Assembly (NCBI GenBank): GCA_963733105.1
Contig: CAVTCB010000005.1
Coordinates: 62,001 to 126,000 of the forward strand
DNA length: 64,000 nt
Source: JAFAYN01 sp963733105
GTDB lineage: Bacteria; Gemmatimonadota; Gemmatimonadetes; Longimicrobiales; Longimicrobiaceae
Direction: 5' to 3'
Position numbers and translations under genes: made by a program. Below, in pieces: positions 37,546-46,429 of the stretch (position 1 is the first letter of the stretch; each line of letters starts with the position of its first letter). The notes below the pieces were generated by a model. That model saw only the letters and a list, made by a program, of their open reading frames with translations. It was not told where the DNA came from and did not search any database.

Positions 37546-38985
37546 TTAGTCACGGGACGGCCCGGCTGGTCGAACTACTCGCTTCCCGTTAGCCGATCTC
37601 GACCTCGTCGCGGCCCATGCTAGGGCCGGCGCCAGCCGTGCCGAGGTGACGTAGGAAACTGCGACGGCGACGATCACGAGCGGCGTCAGTGCGAGACCGT
37701 CGGCCGGGAGAAGCACTGTGACGAGCAAGACCGCGGTCAGCGGCAGACCGAGCATGGCCGCGGTCATTGCCCCGATACCCATCGCGGCGCCCGCAATCAT
37801 CGGTAACCCGGGAAGGTGCGACAGGGCGATTCCGCCCGCTGCGCCGAGGAACAGGGCGGGGAAGATGGGGCCACCTCGGAAGCTGCTCAAGCAGGCGCTG
37901 TAGGCGAGGCCCTTGCACACGATGAGCAGCACGAGTGCGCCGACTGTCCAGGTCTCGGCGTTCTCGATGAGCGTCGGAAGCGCGTCCTGGCCGGAGAAGA
38001 GGACTTCCGAGGAGCTCCGGTCCGATCCCTCGGCGAAGGCGATCGCCAGCCCCCCGACCGCGAGGCCGACGACCGGTGTGAGGAGCAGCATCCGGCGTTC
38101 GACGATGGGCCTGAGAAGGAGGGCCAAGATGCGGATCGCAGTGCCCAGTACGGCGGCGGCGACGCCGATTCCGAGCGCCCAGAGGAACTCGGCGCCGTCG
38201 GGCGAGCCGACGGGCGGAATGTTGGGGACGGCGAGCGAGAACGTCCCGAAACCGGTCCAGGCGTCCAGCCCGACGAAGATGAGCGAGCCGACGCCCGCGG
38301 CGAGCAGACCCGGGACCAGCACGACTCCCAGCAAGGCGCCGCCGAGCCCGGACACTTCCATCATGAGGAACGCTCCGACGATGGGCGACCCCAACAGCGT
38401 GCTGATGGCCGCGAAACTCCCCGCGGCCCCGATCACCATGCTCGCCTGAGCGGGGGCGTCTCGCTTGATCAGGTGCACCGCCAGCACGCCGAGGCCGCTG
38501 CCAATGGCGATCAGCGGGGCCTCGGGCCCGAGTACAGCCCCGAGGCTGAGCGTGGCGAAGGCCGCGATGACGATGCCCGGGAGCTCGATCGGAGGAACCG
38601 GCCCGGATGCTTTGAATCCGTCCGCGGGCGAGTGACCGCCCGTTCCCGGCAGGTAGCGGATCGCGAGAGCCACGATCAATCCGCTCAGCGCGAGCAGTGG
38701 CAGCGGCCACCACATCGGCTCCCCGTCGAACCCCAGCTCCCCGGGAAGCGTGGCGTAGAGGTAGTGCTGTGCCTCGTCCACCCCCTTGAGGAAGAAGTAC
38801 GCAGCCGTCGCTACCGGCACGCCGATGGCCGCGCCGAATACCAGGAGCGCCAGGTAGCTGCGACTCCTGAGGAGCTCCTGCGGATCGGGAGAAGCCCCAG
38901 GCGTTGGTGAGGGAGCGGGTTTCGTCACTGAACCGTCCTGCCCCGCCGTGTCGCTGCCCTCCGCCCCGCCGGCGGCATCGCTCAC
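37546..38985 (-). CDS. ClC-family chloride channel/transporter
   Basis: A 479-residue ClC protein. After a 40-residue Ser/Pro/Asp-rich N-terminus come the membrane helices with the family motifs LGPEAPLIAIGSGLG (gating Glu), GSPIVGAFLMMEVSGLGG and SSFRGGPIFPALFLGAAGG. Such proteins exchange Cl- for H+ or conduct Cl-. GTG at 38985 is preceded by an AGGGAG. Palindrome copy F lies 68 bp upstream, tying it to the proposed regulon. A CBS domain is absent. Confidence 0.9.
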   Translation of the reverse strand: MSDAAGGAEGSDTAGQDGSVTKPAPSPTPGASPDPQELLRSRSYLALLVFGAAIGVPVATAAYFFLKGVDEAQHYLYATLPGELGFDGEPMWWPLPLLALSGLIVALAIRYLPGTGGHSPADGFKASGPVPPIELPGIVIAAFATLSLGAVLGPEAPLIAIGSGLGVLAVHLIKRDAPAQASMVIGAAGSFAAISTLLGSPIVGAFLMMEVSGLGGALLGVVLVPGLLAAGVGSLIFVGLDAWTGFGTFSLAVPNIPPVGSPDGAEFLWALGIGVAAAVLGTAIRILALLLRPIVERRMLLLTPVVGLAVGGLAIAFAEGSDRSSSEVLFSGQDALPTLIENAETWTVGALVLLIVCKGLAYSACLSSFRGGPIFPALFLGAAGGIALSHLPGLPMIAGAAMGIGAMTAAMLGLPLTAVLLVTVLLPADGLALTPLVIVAVAVSYVTSARLAPALAWAATRSRSANGKRVVRPAGPSRD

Positions 38986-39026
38986 GTCGGCTCCCTGCTG
39001 CGGTTGCGCGCGCTCACGCTCGGGAG

Positions 39027-39072
39027 ACACTCGCACGCACGCGGAGTTGGAACATCGTCCGATGGGGATGAA
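39027..39072 (-). promoter_or_regulatory. Operator-promoter copy F, before the ClC gene
   Basis: On the minus strand, TTCATCC-CCATC-GGACGAT (39072-39054), 21 nt, then hexamer GAGTGT (39032-39027). The hexamer matches only positions 2 and 6 of a -10 box, making this the weakest promoter of the six, though the palindrome and spacing are kept. Confidence 0.5.
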
Positions 39073-39201
39073 ACGCGCCGGCCACGCGCCCCGTCGAGGC
39101 TGCGTCAGCGAGGCGCGGCGGCATCGGCAGTGCAACGCGAACACGTGCGCGACTCCTGATCCGCTCCGCGGATCAGGAGTCATGCGACGGCTAGAATACA
39201 G

Positions 39202-39290
39202 CGGAGAGGGCGGGATTTGAACCCGCGACACGCCTTTCGACGCGTACGCGATTTCCAGTCGCGCTCCTTCGGCCGCTCGGACACCTCTCC
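39202..39290 (-). tRNA. tRNA-Ser (anticodon GGA)
   Basis: On the minus strand the acceptor stem GGAGAGG pairs with CCTCTCC. It has a long variable arm and T-loop GGTTCAAATC. The anticodon loop CTGGAAA gives GGA, reading UCC/UCU. It is the third serine tRNA in the window. Confidence 0.95.
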
Positions 39291-39325
39291 GGGCGAGCGA
39301 CAGCGTATCCGAGCCGAGGCGCCGC

Positions 39326-39973
39326 CTAGCCCTGCGTCGACGCGACGACGTACGCGGCCACGTCCTGGATCTGCTGCTCGTCCAGCTGCCCCTCGAAGGC
39401 GGGCATCGCGCCCATGCCGTTCGTGACCCGCTCGACGACGAGCGCGGCGTCCGGCTGAGACTCGTCGAGATTCGGCCCGATGCTCCCCGACGATCCGGCC
39501 GCCTCGAGCGTGTGACACCCGCCGCAGCCGGCCGATGCGAACACCGCCTCTCCCGCCGTGGCATCGCCGGCGGGCTCTTCGGCGGGCTCCTCGCCGTCTC
39601 CGCCGGCTCCTCGCCGGTCTCGGCCGGCTCCTCGCCCGTCTCCGCCGGCTCCTCGCCCGTCTCCGCCGGCTCCTCGCCCGTCTCCGCCGGCTCCTCGCCC
39701 GTCTCCGCCGGCTCCTCGCCGGTCTCGGCCGGTTGCGTCTCGGTCGCCTCGGCGCCGTGCGCCTCCTCTTCTTCCTTCGCGAAGACGACGACACCGGCCA
39801 TCGTGACGATGAACAGCAGGACCGTGATCAGCGAGAAGAGGCCGAGGCGGTTGCCCGGGGAAGTTCGGGTCGCGCCGGGGGAAGTAGAACGACGAGAGGA
39901 GCGCGAAGACGATGAAGACGCCCGCGACGATGCCGAGCCCGAGCTTGCCCGAGTTCGTGATCCCCAGCAGCAC
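39326..39973 (-). CDS. Membrane-anchored cytochrome c with acidic heptad-repeat linker (frameshifted)
   Basis: About 215 residues. An N-terminal membrane region (LGLGIVAGVFIVFALLSSFYFP, then after a +1 insertion near 39857 LGLFSLITVLLFIVTMAGVVVF) is followed by an acidic linker of seven GEEPAET heptads and a class I cytochrome c domain with haem site CGGCH and the Met ligand region MGAMPAFEG. It probably carries electrons on the outer face of the membrane. A missing base in the first DNA repeat (about 39594) shifts the frame back. It lies between a tRNA-Ser and clpS. Confidence 0.8.
   Translation of the reverse strand: MLLGITNSGKLGLGIVAGVFIVFALLSSFYFPRRDPNFPGQPPRPLLADHGPAVHRHDGRCRRLREGRRGGARRRGDRDATGRDRRGAGGDGRGAGGDGRGAGGDGRGAGGDGRGAGRDRRGAGGDGEEPAEEPAGDATAGEAVFASAGCGGCHTLEAAGSSGSIGPNLDESQPDAALVVERVTNGMGAMPAFEGQLDEQQIQDVAAYVVASTQG
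39588..39733. repeat. Seven tandem 21-bp units inside the cytochrome c gene
   Basis: Units of type TCCTCGCCCGTCTCCGCCGGC: 39588-39607 (20 bp, one base short), then six 21-bp units to 39733. The end units carry GGTCTCGG variants. Each encodes one GEEPAET heptad on the minus strand. Copy number may vary between strains. Confidence 0.9.
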
Positions 39974-39992
39974 GTGCCTGAACCTAACAGGC

Positions 39993-40289
39993 CTACACGC
40001 GGTCTAGAGGTGCCATTGTGAGACCGAAGTCCGTGAGCTGCTCCCAGTAGAGCTCGGCGCGTTCCTTGTGCCCCGACCAGACGACCGCACGGCCGCTCGA
40101 GTGGATCCGGTTCGCGAAGCTCATCCCCTGGTCGAAGCCGATACCCGGCAGGACCGCGGCGAGCGCGTACGCCACGCCGTCGAACGTGTTGTGGTCGTCG
40201 TTGAGGACGATCACCTGCCAGGGCGCGTCGAGTGCGCCGCCGGGATCGCCGGTCCTCGGCTCGCGAACGGGGGTCTCGGTGACGCTCAT
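39993..40289 (-). CDS. clpS: ATP-dependent Clp protease adaptor ClpS
   Basis: A 98-residue ClpS adaptor that delivers N-degron substrates to ClpA/ClpC. Core WQVIVLNDDHNTFDGVAYAL contains the N-degron-binding Asn-Asp-Asp motif; HSSGRAVVWSGHKERAELYWEQL completes the fold. The ATG with complement at 40287-40289 gives the usual unstructured N-terminus. It is divergent from the M29 aminopeptidase gene, which has only about 38 bp of shared promoter space; both act in protein turnover. Confidence 0.93.
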   Translation of the reverse strand: MSVTETPVREPRTGDPGGALDAPWQVIVLNDDHNTFDGVAYALAAVLPGIGFDQGMSFANRIHSSGRAVVWSGHKERAELYWEQLTDFGLTMAPLDRV

Positions 40290-40327
40290 CGGCCGGGAAA
40301 CTAGCAACGCGGGCTAGGCTTGCGCGA

Positions 40328-41546
40328 ATGTCGCCGGAGGAGCGCCTCGAACGCTATGCACGTCTCGCCGTCGAGGTCGGCGCGAACGTCGGCGAAGGCC
40401 AGGTTCTCTGGGTCCTCGCGTTTCCGGAACATGCGCCGCTCGTCCGTGCGATCGCGCGTTGCGCGTACGAGCGAGGCGCCCGATACGTCGACGTGGACTA
40501 CAACGACCAGCACGTGCGCCGAGCGCGGATCGAGCACGCCGCGGAGGAGACGCTCGACTGGACGCCGCCGTGGATGCTGGAGAAGATCGACTTCCTGGCC
40601 CGGGAGCGCGGCGCGCTGATCAGCATCGCCGGCGATCCCGAGCCGGAGCTGCTCGCCGACCTCGACGGCGGCCGCGTCGCGAAGACGCGGATGCGCGAGC
40701 TGATGACCCGCTACCTGGACGCCATCAACCAGGGCGTGCTCAACTGGTCGATCATCGGCTATCCGAACGAGGGCTGGGCGACGACGGTGTTCGGCGAGCC
40801 GGACGTCGAGCGGCTCTGGGCTGCCGTCGCCGGCGCGACTCGCCTCGACCAGCCCGACCCGGTCCAGGCGTGGGAGGAGCACCTCGACAAGCTCGCCGCC
40901 CGCACTGCTCAGCTGAACGAGCGCGGCTTCGACCACCTCCGCTTCCGCGGGCCGGGCACCGACCTCACCGTCGGCCTGATCCCCGGCTCGTCCTGGGTCT
41001 CCGGCGGCAGCGAGACGGTGGACGGCCGACGCTACGTCGCGAACATGCCGACCGAGGAGGTGTTCACGAGCCCGGACCGGCAGCGGACCGAGGGCACTGT
41101 CCGGGCGACGATGCCGCTCGCGCTCGCAGGCAACGTCGTGCGCGACCTCGAGGTCCGCTTCGAGGGCGGTCGCGCGGTCGAGGTGAAGGCGAGCGCAGGC
41201 GCGGACCTCGTCCGCGAGCAGCTGCGCCAGGACGACGGCGCCTGCATGCTCGGCGAGGTCGCGCTCGTCGACGGCGACTCGCCCGTCGGGCGCAGCGGGC
41301 TCGTCTTCCTGAACACGCTCTTCGACGAGAACGCGACCTGCCACATCGCCTACGGCTCCGGGATCCTCGAGGCGATTCCGGGCGGCACGAAGAAGAGCAC
41401 GACGGAGCTCGAGGCGCTCGGCTTCAACGAACTCTTCCGTCCACACCGACTTCATGATCGGCGGCGCGGACGTCGAGGTCGACGGCATCGAGCCGGGCGG
41501 CACGGCGGTACCGATCCTGCGCGACAACGCATGGCAGCTCGCCTGA
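40328..41546 (+). CDS. M29-family aminopeptidase (thermophilic aminopeptidase/AmpS type, frameshifted)
   Basis: About 405 residues. Metal-dependent aminopeptidase with conserved segments NMPTEEVFTSPDR (ligand Glu), EGTVRATMPLA, GEVALVDGDSP (Glu) and, after a +1 insertion near 41433, SSVHTDFMIGG (His and Asp ligands). The corrected gene ends at the TGA at 41544-41546. ATG 40328. Releases N-terminal residues from peptides; divergent from clpS. Immediately downstream is the SRP RNA on the other strand. Confidence 0.9.
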
Positions 41547-41628
41547 GGCGTAATGCCCGGTCACGCGTTCCGCCTTTGAACCGCTTCCTCGGGGGGCACC
41601 TCACGTCGCCGGCTCCGGTCAGGCGAGA

Positions 41629-41705
41629 CCGCGGCACCTGGGAGGGAATCCTTAGCGCTGCTTCCTTCCGGACCTGACGCGGTTCGGATGCTCCCAGTGC
41701 GCGGA
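41629..41705 (-). ncRNA. ffs: Signal recognition particle RNA (small, 4.5S type)
   Basis: On the minus strand the SRP-binding core GTCAGGTCCGGAAGGAAGCA is present with its asymmetric and symmetric loops. The flanking stem CTGGGAG/CTCCCAG, extended by GCA/TGC and CCGC/GCGG pairs, closes the hairpin. It binds Ffh to target membrane proteins. The ends are estimated from the outermost base pairs and could extend further. Confidence 0.85.
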
Positions 41706-41872
41706 ACCCGACCATCGACGCCACGTGCGCGAGACCTGATCCCGTTGAAGCCGCCCTCGGACGGCGTTCGGTCCCGCTGGAGCGGATGTCGGGTTCAGGG
41801 AACCGCTAACTCCCCACCTAGCGCGACCGGGCCAAGGGAGGGTAGCAGCATCGCTATCCTGTGCTCTCTCCC

Positions 41873-41944
41873 GGGCGCATAGCTCAGCGGGAGAGCGCTC
41901 GCTTCACACGCGAGAGGTCCCTGGTTCAATCCCAGGTGCGCCCA
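41873..41944 (+). tRNA. tRNA-Val (anticodon CAC)
   Basis: Acceptor stem GGGCGCA pairs with TGCGCCC. D-loop AGCTCAGCGGGAGAGC, T-loop GGTTCAATCC. The anticodon loop TTCACAC gives CAC, reading GUG. 72 nt; CCA is not encoded. It lies 170 bp from the SRP RNA on the opposite strand. Confidence 0.95.
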
Positions 41945-41998
41945 CTCAAGCACCTGCCCGGCGGGAAGAAATCGCGCGCCTGCGCCGTCGTGAGGTGC

Positions 41999-42496
41999 AT
42001 GAGACTTCGGCTGGAGCACCAGCGAAGAAGCGTTTGGCCCGCTGGAGCTCTAGCTTTCCTGTTCTTGATGTTCGCTGGGTGCGGCGACAAGGCGTCGACG
42101 CCGTCTGTCTCCCCGTTGTCGCAGGAGACCCAACCACGCAGCGGACCTCCGGCGCTGGCACCACTCTCGCCCGAACTCGTCGGCACTTGGACGACAAGTT
42201 CAAGGCTCGATCAATCCGGGTCACAGCAGATCGTGCGCAAGTACGTGTTCTCGCCCGACAGCCGCTACGAATACACCCTCGCGATGTGCCGGTACTCGAC
42301 CGACTGCAGCTTCGTAAGCCAGGAGTCGGGGTACGCCCAAGCCGCCAACGGCTGGCTGTCGCTTGAGCCTCAGACCGAGTCGGACGACGGTTCTCGATCC
42401 TGGCCGTACGTCGTCTTCCAGGATCCCAACGTCGGCGACATCCAGCTCCACTTCAAACTCCCCGACGGGCAGGTCGACGTCTTCTACCGCGGCTAG
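41999..42496 (+). CDS. Hypothetical lipoprotein
   Basis: A 165-residue exported lipoprotein. The signal peptide WPAGALAFLFLMFAGC ends in a lipobox Cys near residue 28. A Ser/Pro-rich linker follows, then a small beta-rich domain (ELVGTWTTSSRL, IVRKYVFSPDSRYEY, GDIQLHFKLPDGQVDVFYR) of lipocalin-like character. Two further Cys residues could form a disulfide. No family name is recognised. ATG at 41999 was chosen for the signal peptide. A hairpin follows its stop. Confidence 0.65.
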   Translation: MRLRLEHQRRSVWPAGALAFLFLMFAGCGDKASTPSVSPLSQETQPRSGPPALAPLSPELVGTWTTSSRLDQSGSQQIVRKYVFSPDSRYEYTLAMCRYSTDCSFVSQESGYAQAANGWLSLEPQTESDDGSRSWPYVVFQDPNVGDIQLHFKLPDGQVDVFYRG

Positions 42497-42519
42497 ACAG
42501 CCGGTCGACCGGCCTGTCT
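42495..42519 (+). terminator. Inverted repeat at the lipoprotein stop
   Basis: AGACAG-CCGG-TCGA-CCGG-(C)-CTGTCT folds into a GC-rich hairpin that begins inside the stop codon. No T-run follows. A likely factor-aided terminator or mRNA end. Confidence 0.5.
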
Positions 42520-42834
42520 GAGCGCCCCCGTCACCGTCGACGGCCCGGTGCTCGTACCGGTGTCTTTTTGAGGACGTCCCGTTCGTCTATTCGGTGAGGC
42601 ACCGAAATGGATGGAACTGGAGACATGACCGCCGCCGAACGAGCGAAACCATCGCCGAGAGCTGGGCGCTGGGAGGCGTCTCTGTCGACCGCAGAGGCTC
42701 TCGCCGCGCTCGCCGGCCGGAGCCGCCCGCACGCGCGGCGCGACCGACCCGCTGAGGGTCGCGCTCAGGTCCACGCCCGCCGATCGGGCGAGGGCTGGTT
42801 GCTCGCTCTCGGAGCTCGAGTTACCGCGGAGCGT
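42520..42834. other. Intergenic stretch with no supported gene
   Basis: Roughly 315 bases between the lipoprotein gene and the convergent DMT transporter gene. Short frames exist on both strands but are Arg/Ala-rich without ribosome-binding sites. A TTTTT at about 42564 is the only unusual composition seen. Confidence 0.5.
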
Positions 42835-43689
42835 CTACCCGACTTCCTTCCGCGATTCGGTTGCGAGGGAGATCAGAACGGCTCCGAGAAGGGCCGCGAC
42901 GAGGCCGACGATCCCGAGCATGATGTGCCACGCCGGCCTGCTCCAGCGCTCCTCGAGCAGAAGCGTCCCGATCGCGATGCCGACGACGGGGTTCGCCACC
43001 GAGACGGTGGCGACTGAGGGAGCGAGCTTCCCCGTTCCCAACGAGACCTGCTGCAACACGAAGCCGAGCACGCCGGCGATCGCGAGGGCATACGACTCCC
43101 AATGCGAGAGGAGCTCCTCGAGCCCGTCGTGGAGATATCCGAGCGTGGGCTTCGTCAGCGAAGCCGAGAGGCCGAAGAGGATGCCGGCGATGGTGCCGAA
43201 GACCGCGGCCCTCGTGGTCGCCGACGCGCCGCCGCGACCTCCGTATACGAACAACACGACGCAGATCGCCCCCAGCACGGCGATAGCGATCGCCCAATCC
43301 CGCCCCGGTGCGTTTTCATTCCCACCGGAGGGGTCGGCGAAGTACGTGAAGAGTGCGAGGCCGAACAGGATCACGGCTGCTCCGAGGACCTCGCGTCGGC
43401 CTACGTGCTGGCCCGTGAGGAAGTAGCCGAGCGGCAGCGCGAAGACCACGGTCGTGACGAGTAGCGGCTGGACGATCGACAGCCGACCGCGATCGAGCGC
43501 CGCCGCCTGGAACACATAGCCGGTCAAGAGCGCCAGCGTCCCTAGCAACCACATCGTCTGTCCCACCAGCCGAAGCAGCGACGCCGGGCTCGCGAGCGAG
43601 ACACCACCGAGGTTGAGCGCACCCTTCTGCTGGAGCGTCGCAGCAACGGCGAACAGAAGGGCTGCCGTCAGCGCGAGCGTGGCGGCCAC
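42835..43689 (-). CDS. DMT-superfamily (EamA-like) transporter
   Basis: A 284-residue protein with nine to ten membrane helices (ATLALTAALLFAVAATLQQKG, TMWLLGTLALLTGYVFQAAAL, LLVTTVVFALPLGYFLTG, SYALAIAGVLGFVLQQVSLG, HIMLGIVGLVAALLGAVLIS). The pattern of two EamA-like halves and the VANPVVGIAIGTLLLEE segment fit a DMT-type exporter. Substrate unknown. ATG at 43689. It stands alone, divergent from the M20 peptidase. Confidence 0.8.
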   Translation of the reverse strand: MAATLALTAALLFAVAATLQQKGALNLGGVSLASPASLLRLVGQTMWLLGTLALLTGYVFQAAALDRGRLSIVQPLLVTTVVFALPLGYFLTGQHVGRREVLGAAVILFGLALFTYFADPSGGNENAPGRDWAIAIAVLGAICVVLFVYGGRGGASATTRAAVFGTIAGILFGLSASLTKPTLGYLHDGLEELLSHWESYALAIAGVLGFVLQQVSLGTGKLAPSVATVSVANPVVGIAIGTLLLEERWSRPAWHIMLGIVGLVAALLGAVLISLATESRKEVG

Positions 43690-43763
43690 GGGCTGACCCT
43701 AGGCTGCGACGACTCGCGCTGCAACTCGTGACCGCTCTGGCCGGCTGACCTACGATCGAGTCG

Positions 43764-44916
43764 ATGCCTCACGTCCAGACCGGCACCGTCGGTTCCGAGC
43801 TCGCCGAGTTGCTACGGCAGCTGGTCGCGATCGATTCCGTCAACCCCTCGCTCGTCCCCGGCGGGGCGGGCGAGGCGACCATCGCCCGGTTCGTGGCCGG
43901 GTGGCTCGAGCGCGCCGGGCTCGAGGTCTCGCTGGAGGAGGCCGCTCCCGGCCGGCCGAACGTGATCGGGGTCGCGCGGGGTCGCGGCGGCGGTCGCACG
44001 CTGCTCCTGAACGCGCACACGGACACGGTCGGTGTGGCTGGGATGGAGCTGCCGCACGAGCCACGGTTGGAGAATGGTCGCCTCTTCGGACGCGGCGCCT
44101 ACGACATGAAGGCCGGTCTCGCGGCCGCGATGCTGGCAGTCGCCTCCGCGCCGCGACTGGCTGGAGACGTCGTGCTCGCAGCGGTCGCAGACGAAGAGGC
44201 GGCCGCTTCCGGGACGAAGACCCTGCTGGCCTCCGGCTTCCGGGCTGATGCGGCGATCGTGACCGAGCCGACCGGGCTCGACGTCGCCGTCGCACACAAG
44301 GGCTTCGCCGGCTTCGAGATCGAGACGACCGGTCGCGCCGCGCACGGCTCGCGGCCGGAACGCGGGATCGACGCGATCGCGCGCATGGGGCCGGTGCTCG
44401 TCGAGCTCCAGGCGCTCGCGGACCGGCTTCGGAGCGGAGAGCGCCACCGGCTTCTCGGCGCGAGCTCGCTGCACGCCTCGCTGATCGAAGGAGGCCAGGA
44501 GTACTCCAGCTATCCGGAGCGGTGCCTACTGACCGGCGAGTGGCGGACGCTCCCCGGCCAGTCACCCGCGGACGTCGAGGCCCAGCTGCTCGAGCTGATC
44601 GCACGCAGCGGCAGCGAGGCCGAGTTGCGGCTGCTCTTCACGGGCGACCCATTCGAGGTCGCCGAGGAGGAAGAGATCGTCCAGCTCGTACACCGTCACG
44701 CGGGGACAGCGATCGTCGGCGTGCCCTACTGGGCCGACTCGGCGCTGCTCGCCGCGGCCGGAATCCCGACGGTGCTCTATCGGGCCACGCGGCGGCGGCG
44801 AGCACGAGACCGTCGAGTGGGTCGAGCTCGCCTCGGTCGAACGATTGCGAGACGTGCTCCTGGCGACGGCACGGGACTTCTGCGGCACCAGGGTGGTGGC
44901 CGAGCATGAGGCCTGA
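43764..44916 (+). CDS. M20-family metallopeptidase (ArgE/DapE/CPG2-like, frameshifted)
   Basis: About 383 residues. Two-metal peptidase/deacylase: NAHTDTV (His and catalytic Asp), GRGAYDMKAG (bridging Asp), VADEEAAA (catalytic Glu pair), TEPTG and the C-terminal GEHETVEWV His. The dimerisation domain lies around AAHGSRPERGIDA. A +1 insertion near 44788 moves the end from the apparent stop at 44909 to TGA 44914-44916. Removes an N-acyl group or terminal residue from a small substrate not readable here. Overlaps the next gene by 11 nt. Confidence 0.88.
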
Positions 44917-46423
44917 CGAGTCGAACAATCCGTTTCTCTACGACGCCTCCGTCCGGGAAGAGCAGCGGCGGGCGAGCCTAAAGAGGGCGCGGCGGGTCGT
45001 CTGGCTCCGGCGTACGCTCGTGGCCGCGCTCGCCCTGGCCGCGGTCGCGGCTGCCTCCGCCGCGGTCGTGACCCGCTCCGGCGGCTCCGACCGAGGCTCG
45101 GTGCAATTCGTGGACTGCCAGATCCAGCTCGTCGACGCCCGGTGCGGGCGCCTCGCCGTTCCGGAGGATCCGGACCGGCCGGGCGGTCGCCGTATCTCCC
45201 TGCGCATCGCCGTCATCCCCGCGGCGAAGCAGCCGGCGGCTGGTGCGCTCTTCTACCTCGCCGGCGGGCCGGGCGGAGCGGCGAGCACGGACGTCCCGAT
45301 CATCGAGCAGCTCTTCGGTGGGGTCGCTTCGACCCGGGACCTCGTGCTCGTCGACCAGCGCGGCACGGGTGGCTCGCACAGGTTGAGCTGTGCGCCCACG
45401 GGCGTCCGCGTCGAGCAGACGGCGGCCGTCGCCGCGTATGTCCGGCGCTGCTTCGACCGGCTGGGCCCGGAGGTTCGCCTCTACACGACCGCCGTCGCGA
45501 TGGACGACCTCGACGCGGTGCGCCGCGCGCTCGGCTACGAGCAGATCGACCTCTACGGCGCGTCCTACGGTGCCACTGCGGCGCAGATCTACCTGCGCCT
45601 CCACCCGGACTCCGTGCGGTCGATGATCCTGGACGGCGGCTCGCTGCTGCAGGTCCCCCTCTACGAGGCCCTCGCGCCGAACGCGGAGCGCGCGCTGCAG
45701 GCCCAGCTGGCGCGCTGCTCGGCGGAGCCTGCCTGCCGGCGGGCGTTTCCGAGGACTCGGTCCGAGCTCGCCGCCTTGCTCGAGCGTCCACCGACGCGTG
45801 TCGAGGCCTTCGGTCAGGCCGTCACGGTCGATGCCGACGCAGTCGCCAGCACCGTTCATGCCCTCTCGCTCGAGAAGGACGGCGTGCCGCTGCTCCCGGA
45901 CGTCGTCCACCGGGCGTTCGGAGGCGACTACGTCCCCCTCGCGCAGGAGTTCGTCGGCCGCGTGGGCCCGGGCCTCGACGCCCGTGCTCGGCTCGCGATG
46001 TCGTTCGAGATCCTCTGCAGCGAGTCATGGGCCCGTTTCGACCCGGTCCGGGTGGCCCAGTCGAGCAACGGCAGCTACCTGGCCGAGGTGGCCGAGTCGC
46101 GCGCGCGGCTGTTCGACGAGGCCTGTCGGTTCGTGCCGGAGGGCGTCGTCTCGGCCGACGCGGACCGGGTCGCGCCCACGGACGTGCCCGTGCTCATCCT
46201 CGCGGGGAGCGCGGACCCGCAGGATCCCCCGGCGAACATGCGCGGCTGGAAGACGCTCTTCCCGAACGGTCGCCTGGTGATCGTCCCGGGGGCGACGCAC
46301 GGTGTCCTGACCGAGGGCTGCGTCGCGCTCGTCGCGGCACGGTTCGTCGCCGGCGGAACCGAGCGGGGTCTCGACACCTCCTGTGTGCGGCAGATCGAGC
46401 AGCCGGCGTTCGAGACCGGCTGA
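44906..46423 (+). CDS. Secreted or membrane-anchored alpha/beta-hydrolase (tripeptidyl-aminopeptidase-like, S33)
   Basis: A 505-residue protein. After about 30 charged residues, one membrane anchor (VVWLRRTLVAALALAAVAAA) places the rest outside. The alpha/beta-hydrolase core has the oxyanion motif YLAGGPGGAAS, RDLVLVDQRGTG, nucleophile elbow YGASYGATAA, Asp in ILAGSADPQDP and His in PGATHGV. Cys-rich insertions suggest disulfides. Family members cleave N-terminal peptides from extracellular substrates. Start overlaps the M20 gene; both may process peptides. Confidence 0.85.
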   Translation: MRPDESNNPFLYDASVREEQRRASLKRARRVVWLRRTLVAALALAAVAAASAAVVTRSGGSDRGSVQFVDCQIQLVDARCGRLAVPEDPDRPGGRRISLRIAVIPAAKQPAAGALFYLAGGPGGAASTDVPIIEQLFGGVASTRDLVLVDQRGTGGSHRLSCAPTGVRVEQTAAVAAYVRRCFDRLGPEVRLYTTAVAMDDLDAVRRALGYEQIDLYGASYGATAAQIYLRLHPDSVRSMILDGGSLLQVPLYEALAPNAERALQAQLARCSAEPACRRAFPRTRSELAALLERPPTRVEAFGQAVTVDADAVASTVHALSLEKDGVPLLPDVVHRAFGGDYVPLAQEFVGRVGPGLDARARLAMSFEILCSESWARFDPVRVAQSSNGSYLAEVAESRARLFDEACRFVPEGVVSADADRVAPTDVPVLILAGSADPQDPPANMRGWKTLFPNGRLVIVPGATHGVLTEGCVALVAARFVAGGTERGLDTSCVRQIEQPAFETG

Positions 46424-46429
46424 CGCTGT

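Noticed and set aside
37095..37553. Minus-strand open frame of about 150 residues between cydC and the ClC gene
   Set aside because: Arg-rich composition typical of non-coding high-GC sequence, and it overlaps the end of cydC.
39588..39733. Regular 21-bp repeats considered as a CRISPR array
   Set aside because: Units are head-to-tail without spacers, are in frame with a protein and encode heptads; no cas genes are nearby.
42607..43017. Open frame of 136 residues on the plus strand
   Set aside because: Mostly antisense to the DMT transporter gene, Arg/Asp-rich composition and no ribosome-binding site.
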